A DNA stretch of 15,739 bases, from contig CAAESW010000051.1 in NCBI GenBank assembly GCA_900758845.1, forward strand, positions 1 through 15,739, written 5' to 3'. The translations under genes and the position numbers were made by a program. The notes under the pieces were generated by a model that was given only the letters and a program-made list of their open reading frames with translations, did not search any database and was not told the origin of the DNA. This stretch comes from an uncultured Collinsella sp. Lineage in GTDB: Bacteria; Actinomycetota; Coriobacteriia; Coriobacteriales; Coriobacteriaceae. This document shows, piece by piece, positions 1 to 6,194 of this stretch (position 1 is its first letter; the number at the start of each line of letters is the position of its first letter).

Positions 1-2
1 CC

Positions 3-1154
3 GCCGCTCCCGCCGAAGCTGTTAAGGTCGAGGGCTTGGACGAGCAGTTCCGCGGCGCTGCCGACGCATTTAACGCCGCCATGGACGCCATGGCCGAGCG
101 CTTCCCCGAGCGCCGCGCCTCCGCCCCCGGCGACGCCGCCGACCGCGCCCGCATCACGCCCGAGACCGAGCTTGACGTGCCCGCCACCTCCATCTACCAG
201 GCCGGTGCCATCAAGCTCGAGGAGGAGCTCTCCCCTGCTGAAGCCTTCGAGACCGGCATGGGCGAGGCTGCCTACACCTACTTGGCCGACCACGCCACCA
301 AGCGCATCGTCATCGATGTGCCCGCATACAAGCACGCCACGGTTACCGTGCGCGTGAGCGGTGTCGATGCAGCCGCGGCCATCGCCGCCATCGACGTCGT
401 CGCCCGTCCCCAGTCGACGCTCGATCTGCTTATTGCCCTGGACTCTCCCGTTGCCGGCCAAGGCGTCGTGGGATCCGTGCTACGCGTGTGCGCCCACGAG
501 TACGCCACCGTCAACGTGACCTGCACGCAGACGCTCGACGATAGCTGGATCGCGCTCGACGACACCGGCCTGTTCCTGGACGAGGGCGCGCGCGTCAACG
601 TGCAGCACACCGTCCTGGGTGCCGGCGCCAGCGCCACCGGCCTTGCCGGCGACCTGCTGGGCGATACCGCCAAGGTCACCATCGATACTGAGTACCTGGG
701 CGCCCGCGAGCAGGTGCGCGACTTTAACTACGAGCTGCGCCACCGCGGTCGCAAGACCGAGTGCGAGATCGACGCCAACGGCGTACTGACCGGCACGTCC
801 AAGAAGGTCTACCGCGGCACCATCGACCTCGTGCACGGCTGCAAGGGTACAACCGGCACCGAGCGCGAGACGGTGCTTTTGGCCAACAAGGGCGTCGACA
901 ACAAGACCGTTCCCGTCATTCTCTGCGACGAGGACGACGTCGCCGGCAACCACGGCGCCACCATCGGCCACGTCCGCGACGAGCAGCTGTTCTACCTCGC
1001 CTGCCGCGGCCTTGACCAAAACGCCGCCGAGGACCTGTTCATCCGCGCCAAGCTGGAGGACGCCGCACTTTCCGCCACCGACGAGCGCACCCGCGCCGCC
1101 GTCGTCCGCCTGGGCAACAACCTGATCGACAACTTTGAAGAGGAGCTCGCATGA
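3..1154 (+). CDS. sufD: SufD-like Fe-S cluster assembly protein (5' end outside window)
   Basis: The reading frame is open from base 3 with no ATG or GTG near the edge; the first possible start is a TTG at 36. The real start therefore probably lies upstream, and 383 residues are visible. The protein matches the SufB/SufD family, which forms the SufBCD complex that builds Fe-S clusters in the cytoplasm. The C-terminal half has the parallel beta-helix type of sequence, with typical phrases such as VYRGTIDLVHG and, at about 945-965, the NHGATIG motif. That motif's histidine (codon 951-953) corresponds to the conserved SufD histidine. SufB proteins usually carry cysteines around this site, whereas here there is NHGATIG, so SufD fits better than SufB. 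The stop codon overlaps the sufS start (ATGA), indicating translational coupling. No promoter is visible because the operon begins outside the window. Confidence 0.9.
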   Translation, partial: AAPAEAVKVEGLDEQFRGAADAFNAAMDAMAERFPERRASAPGDAADRARITPETELDVPATSIYQAGAIKLEEELSPAEAFETGMGEAAYTYLADHATKRIVIDVPAYKHATVTVRVSGVDAAAAIAAIDVVARPQSTLDLLIALDSPVAGQGVVGSVLRVCAHEYATVNVTCTQTLDDSWIALDDTGLFLDEGARVNVQHTVLGAGASATGLAGDLLGDTAKVTIDTEYLGAREQVRDFNYELRHRGRKTECEIDANGVLTGTSKKVYRGTIDLVHGCKGTTGTERETVLLANKGVDNKTVPVILCDEDDVAGNHGATIGHVRDEQLFYLACRGLDQNAAEDLFIRAKLEDAALSATDERTRAAVVRLGNNLIDNFEEELA

Positions 1155-2476
1155 TCGACACCGAGCACGTTAAATGCGACACCTGTACCGCACCGGAGCC
1201 TATGGAGCTCGACGCCAGCGACGAGGCCTCGCGCGGCTGGCCTACCGTCGACATCGAGACTAATCCCTACAAGGCGCAGTTCCCGCTGTTCCAGCAGCAC
1301 CCCGAGATCGCCTTCCTCGATAGTGCCGCCACCGCGCAGCGTCCTGCCTGTGTGCTCGACGCCGAGCGCGACTTCTACCAGCGCATGAACGCCAACCCTC
1401 TGCGCGGCCTGTACTCGCTGTCCGTCGAGGCCACTGAGGCTATCGCGAAGGTGCGCCAGCAGATCGCCGACCTCATCGGCGCTGCCCAGGCCAACGAGGT
1501 CGTCTTCACCCGCAACACGAGCGAGTCGCTCAACCTGGTCGCCAAGAGCTTTGCACCCACAGTCCTCGAGCCGGGCGACGAGGTCGTCATCACCATCATG
1601 GAGCACCACTCCAACCTGATTCCGTGGCAGCAGGTCTGCCGCGAGACCGGCGCCAAGCTCGTCTACCTCTACCCCACCAAGACCGGCCAGCTCACGACCG
1701 AGGAGGTTCTTGCCAAGGTTGGTCCCAAAACCAAGATTCTGGCCGTGGGTCAGGTCTCTAACGTGCTGGGCGTCGAGAACCCGGTCAAGAACCTCGGCAA
1801 GCTCGTGCACAAGTACGGCGGCTACCTGGTCGTCGACGGTGCGCAGTCGCTGCCGCACATGCCGGTCGATGTGGCCGACCTGGGCGCCGACTTCTTTGCC
1901 TTTAGCGCGCACAAGGCCATGGGCCCCATGGGCATCGGCGTGCTGTGGGGCAAAATGGACCTGCTCAACGCCATGCCGCCCATGCTCACCGGTGGCGAGA
2001 TGATCGACTCTGTTACCGAGCAGGACGCCGTCTGGGCGCCCGTTCCCGAGAAATTCGAGGCCGGCACGCAGGACGCCGCCGGCATCTTCGCCACGGGTGC
2101 CGCCCTTGATTACCTGGTCAACACGGTGGGTTACGAGAACATCCAGGCCCGCGAGCAGGCACTCGTCCGCTATCTGATGGGCGAACTCATGCAGCTCGAC
2201 TTTGTCCAAATCATCGGCTCCATCTATTGGGACAACCACCACGGCGTTGTGAGCTTTAACGTCAAGGGCATCCACCCGCACGACGTCGCGAGCATCATGG
2301 ACATGGACGGCGTCTGCATCCGCGCCGGTCACCACTGCGCGCAGCCGCTGCTTACCTGGCTGGGTGTCGAAAACCTTGCTTGTTGCCGCGCCAGCGTGGC
2401 CTTCTACAACGACAAGGCCGACATCGACAAGTTCATCGCCGGCCTGCATCACGTTTGGAGCACGTTCAATGGGTAA
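1151..2476 (+). CDS. sufS: SufS cysteine desulfurase
   Basis: A PLP enzyme of 441 residues that takes sulfur from cysteine as a persulfide and hands it to SufU for Fe-S cluster assembly. The PLP lysine is K255 in SAHKAMGP, the cofactor-stacking histidine lies in EHHSN (151-155), and the catalytic persulfide cysteine is C396 in RAGHHCA (391-397). The short lobe around C396 is the group II (SufS) type. The ATG at 1151 overlaps the sufD stop as ATGA and has an AGGAG site upstream in the sufD end. An in-frame ATG at 1202 is preceded by GGAG and would remove the first 17 residues. The protein is about 35 residues longer than E. coli SufS. The excess is an N-terminal extension with the pair C9/C12 (CDTC), outside the conserved core. 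The end overlaps sufU by 8 bases. Confidence 0.95.
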   Translation: MIDTEHVKCDTCTAPEPMELDASDEASRGWPTVDIETNPYKAQFPLFQQHPEIAFLDSAATAQRPACVLDAERDFYQRMNANPLRGLYSLSVEATEAIAKVRQQIADLIGAAQANEVVFTRNTSESLNLVAKSFAPTVLEPGDEVVITIMEHHSNLIPWQQVCRETGAKLVYLYPTKTGQLTTEEVLAKVGPKTKILAVGQVSNVLGVENPVKNLGKLVHKYGGYLVVDGAQSLPHMPVDVADLGADFFAFSAHKAMGPMGIGVLWGKMDLLNAMPPMLTGGEMIDSVTEQDAVWAPVPEKFEAGTQDAAGIFATGAALDYLVNTVGYENIQAREQALVRYLMGELMQLDFVQIIGSIYWDNHHGVVSFNVKGIHPHDVASIMDMDGVCIRAGHHCAQPLLTWLGVENLACCRASVAFYNDKADIDKFIAGLHHVWSTFNG

Positions 2477-2903
2477 TCTGTACACCTCCACCACATTTAT
2501 GGAGCACAACTCGCACCCCGACTATAAGTACGAGATGGATGCTCCCACGCACGAGCACGACGGCATCAACCCCAGCTGCGGCGACGAGCTCACCCTGCAG
2601 CTGCGCGTCGAGAACGGCGTGATCGAGGAGGCCTCCTTTACCGGCCACGGCTGCGCCATCAGTCAGGCCAGTGCCGACATCATGGCCGACCTCATCACCG
2701 GCGAGACCGTCGAGGAAGCTCACCGCTTGGCAGAGCTCTTCCTCGCCATGATCCGCGGCGAGCAGCTCTCCGAGGAGGACTTGGAAGACCTGGACGAAGC
2801 CGCCCAGCTCCAGGACATCTCGCACATGCCCGCCCGCGTCAAATGCGCCGAGCTCGCCTGGCGCACCCTCGACGGCATGCTCGAGGGGCGAAATAATCAG
2901 TAG
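2469..2903 (+). CDS. sufU: SufU-type Fe-S scaffold / sulfurtransferase partner of SufS
   Basis: The protein has 144 residues and the IscU/SufU fold. In Gram-positive bacteria SufU binds zinc and accepts persulfide from SufS. The expected ligands are present with typical spacing: C37 and D39 in NPSCGDE, C62 in GHGCAIS and C126 in RVKCAEL. The insert between about residues 78 and 122 (acidic, SEEDLEDLDE) is the extra region that separates SufU from IscU. The chosen ATG at 2469 overlaps the last codons of sufS by 8 bases, which suggests coupled translation. The frame remains open further upstream to 2364 inside sufS, but that extension is a shadow of sufS with no similarity to the family. It is the last gene of the suf operon before a hairpin terminator. 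Confidence 0.94.
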   Translation: MGNLYTSTTFMEHNSHPDYKYEMDAPTHEHDGINPSCGDELTLQLRVENGVIEEASFTGHGCAISQASADIMADLITGETVEEAHRLAELFLAMIRGEQLSEEDLEDLDEAAQLQDISHMPARVKCAELAWRTLDGMLEGRNNQ

Positions 2904-2932
2904 TACTTGTCCCAAATCTTAAGATTTTTGTT

Positions 2933-2968
2933 GGCCGAATCGCTTGACAAGAGTGGTTCGGCCATTTT
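2933..2968 (+). terminator. Terminator of the suf operon
   Basis: A 7-bp stem, GGCCGAA (2933-2939) with TTCGGCC (2957-2963), has a 17-base loop and is followed by ATTTTCTATT. It lies 30 bases past the sufU stop. The opposite strand shows no U-rich tail after the same stem, so it serves the plus-strand operon rather than the convergent gene. Confidence 0.65.
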
Positions 2969-3778
2969 CTATTCCGAGAGCTCAGTCTGTGCCTTCACCC
3001 GCGCATAAGCGCGCACGATACGAGAGACGGTACTTTTGCCAATCCCGGTATACCGCTCAATCTGGCGCACCGTAAAACCGGCATCGTGCAATCCAAAAAT
3101 AACGGTATCGCGCTGCGCAGGCGGTGCGTCTTTAACCCCATGGAGCGGAGCCCCGAGGCTTTTCGCCAACTTGTCGGCAAAGGCGTGGCGTTCCCACTCT
3201 GTCTCTTTCATATCGCGCAGCGCCGGTTCGCCGCCGTCGGGCGTCGAAAGCGAATAGGCAATAAAGCCCTCGGCAGAACCAAAAAGCTCAAGCACGCAAG
3301 AAGGATCAGAAAATCCCCTCGCGACATCGGCCGCGTCACCGTCGTAAGCGCACAAATGCTCCGGAAAGCTGCTCCAGGGATAACGCTCAATGAGACTGAT
3401 GCCCGCCTCCTGCGGATCGGCGTGAACGGAGCGAATAGCCTCCATCACCTGCCAGTCGGTATCGAGCGAGCGCCGGTCAAAACGGTTCTGGAACAGATGC
3501 CCTGTGCGCCCCGTGCGTTTATTGAACCGCCGCGCGTACGTCAAAAGCAGCCGGTGCATCGCCGCGCTCATCGCGTCCTCGTAATCTGCAAGCACCAGAC
3601 GCACGTGATTGCCCATAAGGCACCAGGCGATAACCGTCACGCCCGCCTTGCGGCAGCACTCACGCATCAGCTCCAAGAACTCCCACCGGTCTTCATCGCC
3701 CTCAAAGATGAGCTGCTTGCCCGTACCGCGGGCACAGACATGGTAAAAGCCGGTAACCGTTCTCCAAACGCGCTGCAT
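2969..3778 (-). CDS. RAYT / IS200-like (Y1) transposase-family protein with C-terminal HTH, probably not catalytic
   Basis: A 269-residue protein. Residues 8-145 follow the consensus of the REP-associated tyrosine transposase / Y1 transposase family: FYHVCARG (11-18), AWCLMGNHVRLVL (51-63), GRTGHLFQNRF (90-100) and RYPWSSF (132-138). Two catalytic signatures are altered. The HUH motif, normally NHVHLLL, reads NHVRLVL, so the second metal-binding histidine is R60. The tyrosine of the usual RYIHxNP segment is S117 (RSVHADP). Residues 225-260 look like a helix-turn-helix (FTVRQIERYTGIGKSTVSRI), known from some RAYT-like proteins. The start is the ATG at 3776-3778, which has AAGGGAG just upstream. 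The frame stays open 71 more codons to 3991, but that stretch lacks family similarity. It stands alone, convergent to suf. I infer a domesticated DNA-binding protein rather than an active transposase. Confidence 0.8.
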   Translation of the reverse strand: MQRVWRTVTGFYHVCARGTGKQLIFEGDEDRWEFLELMRECCRKAGVTVIAWCLMGNHVRLVLADYEDAMSAAMHRLLLTYARRFNKRTGRTGHLFQNRFDRRSLDTDWQVMEAIRSVHADPQEAGISLIERYPWSSFPEHLCAYDGDAADVARGFSDPSCVLELFGSAEGFIAYSLSTPDGGEPALRDMKETEWERHAFADKLAKSLGAPLHGVKDAPPAQRDTVIFGLHDAGFTVRQIERYTGIGKSTVSRIVRAYARVKAQTELSE

Positions 3779-4181
3779 GGCGCTCCCTTCGCCGGGATCT
3801 GCTTGCCATCCAATACAGCACGATTGAAGCGTGCCATCAAAACATTCACGCAAAACAATTCGCTCGCGCGGCCAAAGGCAGTAAACAGGCGGCGAACGGC
3901 ACCGTTGCAACAGGTCAACCCCTGCAACGCTTACAAAAGCTGACCAAAAGCTTGCCCAAGACGGACCCCCTCTACGGAAGTGCACGACCACAGAATATAG
4001 AGTTAAACCGTTTCAATTGAAAGTTCCGCGCATCTCGCTACGAAAACTGAGCCGTTCGCCGAATATTCCGTGCATTTCGCGGTATTATAGGGGCTGCATG
4101 TCATGTCCCTTTCGAAGGGTCGCCCGGCAATCGCCAGCCACGGCCCCCAGACGGGACGCCAACACGATAGAGAGGAGAGGC
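3779..4181. other. Divergent intergenic region between RAYT-like gene and scaffold gene
   Basis: About 400 bases without a convincing gene. The minus-strand frame of the RAYT-like gene stays open to 3991 but looks non-coding. Visible structure includes an imperfectly spaced inverted repeat with arms GTTGCA (3904-3909) and TGCAAC (3923-3928), a 12-base palindrome TTTCAATTGAAA (4011-4022), and a likely -10 for the plus-strand operon at 4083-4088. A minus-strand promoter for the RAYT-like gene is not clear; TATATT read on the minus strand near 3995-4000 is a weak possibility. Confidence 0.5.
4060..4088 (+). promoter_or_regulatory. Possible promoter of the scaffold-GGGtGRT operon
   Basis: A TATTAT hexamer (4083-4088) is a good -10 in an otherwise GC-rich setting, about 94 bases before the ATG of the scaffold gene. 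The matching -35 region near 4060-4065 (CGAATA) is poor, so a sigma-70 promoter is likely here but may need an activator. The call rests on the -10 alone. Confidence 0.35.
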
Positions 4182-4916
4182 ATGCAGTACTCACAGGAAG
4201 TGGAGAACATGTGCCCCGTTGCCAAGGGTGCATACCACGGCCCCGCACCCATCCCCGAGGAGGGCAAGTGGGTCCAGGCTAAGGAGATTTCCGACATCTC
4301 CGGTCTTACGCACGGTGTGGGTTGGTGCGCACCTCAGCAGGGCGCCTGCAAGCTCACGCTGAACGTCAAGGACGGCATCATCGAGGAGGCCCTCGTTGAG
4401 ACCATCGGCTGCTCGGGTATGACCCACTCTGCCGCCATGGCTTCCGAGATCCTTCCCGGTAAGACCATCCTCGAGGCCCTCAACACCGACCTCGTCTGCG
4501 ACGCCATCAACGTTGCTATGCGCGAGATCTTCCTGCAGATCGTTTACGGCCGCAGCCAGACCGCGTTCTCCGAGGGCGGCCTGCCCGTGGGCGCCTCCCT
4601 CGACGACCTCGGCAAGGGCCTTCGCTCTCAGGTCGGCACCATGTTCGGCACCAAGGCCAAGGGCGCTCGTTACCTCGAGCTCGCTCAGGGCTACGTCACC
4701 CGCATGGCTCTCAACGACAAGAACGAGATCATCGCATTCGAGTTCCTGAACCTCGGCAAGTTCACCGACGCCGTCAAGGCCGGCAAGACCCCCGAGGAGG
4801 CCATCGCTGGCGCTATGGGCCACTATGGTCAGTGGGAGAACGCTGCCAAGTACATCGACCCGCGCACCGACGAGGAGACTCACTCCGTCGCCAGCGTGTT
4901 CCCGGTTCACGAGTAG
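4182..4916 (+). CDS. NifU/SufU-like Fe-S cluster assembly scaffold paired with GGGtGRT
   Basis: A 244-residue cytoplasmic protein. Residues 45-125 resemble the NifU N-terminal/IscU fold: CKLTLNVKDGIIEEALVETI (56-75) runs into GCSGMTHSAAMASEIL (76-91), parallel to the sufU phrase ending GHGCAISQAS. The first ligand site differs from SufU: instead of NPSCGDE there is GWCAPQQGAC (C49 and C56). C77 matches the second SufU cysteine. The third, near the SufU C-terminus, has no obvious counterpart, although C106 is available. The C-terminal 120 residues have no domain I recognise. The ATG at 4182 has GAGGAG at 4172-4177; the open frame upstream to 4017 lacks coding character. It lies 18 bases before the GGGtGRT gene and surely shares its transcript. 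In sequenced anaerobes such proteins are annotated as scaffold proteins next to GGGtGRT. The precise reaction is unknown. Confidence 0.75.
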   Translation: MQYSQEVENMCPVAKGAYHGPAPIPEEGKWVQAKEISDISGLTHGVGWCAPQQGACKLTLNVKDGIIEEALVETIGCSGMTHSAAMASEILPGKTILEALNTDLVCDAINVAMREIFLQIVYGRSQTAFSEGGLPVGASLDDLGKGLRSQVGTMFGTKAKGARYLELAQGYVTRMALNDKNEIIAFEFLNLGKFTDAVKAGKTPEEAIAGAMGHYGQWENAAKYIDPRTDEETHSVASVFPVHE

Positions 4917-4934
4917 AAAGGGAGGGAAATAACT

Positions 4935-5939
4935 ATGACTGTTACGTTCGAAGGTTACGAGCGCCGCGCTGACAAGATCAACAAGTGCCTCGCCGACAAC
5001 GGCATCGCCTCCCTCGAGGAAGCTCTGCAGATCTGCACCGACAAGGGCTTCAACCCGCGTGAGATCGTCAACAACACCCAGTCCATCGCCTTCCAGAACG
5101 CCGAGTGGGCCTACACCCTCGGTTGCGCTCTCGCTGTCAAGCGTGGCGCCAAGTCCGCTTCTGAGGCTGCCGCCATCATCGGCGAGGGCATCCAGGCCTT
5201 CACCGTTCCCGGCTCCGTCGCCGAGGACCGCAAGGTCGGTCTGGGCCACGGCAACCTGGGCGCTATGCTGCTCTCCGACGACACCGAGTGCTTCGCCTTC
5301 CTGGCCGGTCACGAGTCCTTCGCTGCCGCTGAGGGTGCTATCGGCCTGGCTCTAAACGCCAACAAGGCTCGCAAGAAGCCGCTGCGCGTCATCCTCAACG
5401 GTCTGGGCAAGGACGCTGCTCAGATCATCGCCCGCATCAACGGCTTCACCTACGTGAAGACCCAGTTCGACTACTTCACGGGCGAGCTCAAGGTCGTCGA
5501 GACCATCCCCTACTCCGATGGTCCCCGCGCCGCCGTCAACTGCTACGGCGCCGACGACGTCCGCGAGGGCGTTGCCATCATGTGGCACGAGAACGTCGAC
5601 ATCTCGATCACCGGTAACTCCACCAACCCCACGCGCTTCCAGCACCCCGTCGCTGGCACCTACAAGAAGGAGCGCCTCGAGGCTGGCAAGAAGTACTTCT
5701 CCGTCGCTTCTGGTGGCGGCACTGGTCGTACCCTGCACCCGGACAACATGGGCGCCGGCCCTGCCTCTTACGGCATGACCGACACCATGGGCCGTATGCA
5801 CTCCGACGCCCAGTTCGCCGGTTCTTCCTCCGTGCCTGCGCACGTTGACATGATGGGTCTCATCGGCATGGGCAACAACCCCATGGTCGGTGCCACCGTC
5901 GCCTGCGCTGTCGCCGTCGAGGAGGCCCTCAAGGCCTAA
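4935..5939 (+). CDS. GGGtGRT family protein (function unknown)
   Basis: A 334-residue protein carrying the signature that names the family, SGGGTGRTLHPDNMGAGPAS, with GGGTGRT at residues 260-266. Other blocks that look conserved-grade are GLGHGNLGAML (102-112), NGLGKDAAQIIARINGF (155-171), WHEN (217-220) and a Met/Gly-rich end MMGLIGMGNNPMVGATV (306-322). There is no signal peptide or membrane segment. Six cysteines (18, 34, 64, 119, 203, 324) and several histidines (105, 126, 218, 268) could bind metal or a cofactor, but this is inference. The glycine-rich motif might bind phosphate or a nucleotide. The start ATG has GGGAGG nine bases upstream. The many GCT, GGT and CGT codons, in contrast to the C-ending codons of sufD and sufS, suggest high expression. 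It is co-transcribed with the scaffold upstream, so a role in Fe-S metabolism is the best guess. Confidence 0.85.
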   Translation: MTVTFEGYERRADKINKCLADNGIASLEEALQICTDKGFNPREIVNNTQSIAFQNAEWAYTLGCALAVKRGAKSASEAAAIIGEGIQAFTVPGSVAEDRKVGLGHGNLGAMLLSDDTECFAFLAGHESFAAAEGAIGLALNANKARKKPLRVILNGLGKDAAQIIARINGFTYVKTQFDYFTGELKVVETIPYSDGPRAAVNCYGADDVREGVAIMWHENVDISITGNSTNPTRFQHPVAGTYKKERLEAGKKYFSVASGGGTGRTLHPDNMGAGPASYGMTDTMGRMHSDAQFAGSSSVPAHVDMMGLIGMGNNPMVGATVACAVAVEEALKA

Positions 5940-5974
5940 TCGCGCCCGCGCGATGCTCATATAGTTGAGCTTTG

Positions 5975-6010
5975 GAGCCGCTACCCACCCAGGTAGCGGC
6001 TCTTTTTTTT
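5975..6010 (+). terminator. Strong intrinsic terminator of the scaffold-GGGtGRT operon
   Basis: A perfect 11-bp stem, GAGCCGCTACC (5975-5985) with GGTAGCGGCTC (5992-6002), has the 6-base loop CACCCA and is followed directly by eight T (6003-6010). It lies 35 bases past the GGGtGRT stop. Confidence 0.95.
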
Positions 6011-6110
6011 GCGCTGTCGCAGGGTAGCTAATGCCGATATATCAGTTGGGGCGAAATACAAGATGTGATGAGATGGAGCGTCAGAGCGTCCATGACGCCC
6101 ACCTGCCATA

Positions 6111-6155
6111 TTTGCCCTTTACCGATTTGCCGAGTCTTTGCGACACCTTTGCCGA
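6111..6155 (+). promoter_or_regulatory. Helically phased TTTGC repeats upstream of the flavoprotein gene
   Basis: TTTGCC occurs at 6111, 6126 and 6148 and TTTGCG at 6137. The last three start 11 bases apart (6126, 6137, 6148), with TTTGCCGA at the first and last. Direct repeats at one helical turn are typical of operators for tandemly binding regulators such as OmpR/PhoB-type proteins. They end 40 bases before the ATG at 6195. I found no convincing -35/-10 pair beside them. Confidence 0.3.
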
Positions 6156-6194
6156 TCACCCATGCGACAATGCGCCGGACGAGAAAGGAATCCG

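Noticed and set aside
2364..2468. Upstream extension of the sufU frame inside sufS
   Set aside because: Its translation is a shifted reading of sufS; the ATG at 2469 begins the normal family N-terminus.
992..2509. A 505-codon open frame on the minus strand opposite sufD/sufS
   Set aside because: It is antisense to two clearly identified genes, resembles no known family and is the usual shadow produced by GC-rich codon bias.
3086..3943. A 285-codon plus-strand open frame opposite the RAYT-like gene
   Set aside because: The minus-strand frame shows family motifs and a good ribosome site; the plus frame has neither.
3779..3991. 71-codon N-terminal extension of the RAYT-like protein
   Set aside because: The ATG at 3778 has a strong ribosome site and starts just before the family's first motif; the upstream stretch has no similarity and is rich in Cys, Trp and Arg.
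4191..5312. A 373-codon minus-strand open frame across the scaffold and GGGtGRT genes
   Set aside because: It spans two real genes and their spacer on the opposite strand and has low-complexity composition.
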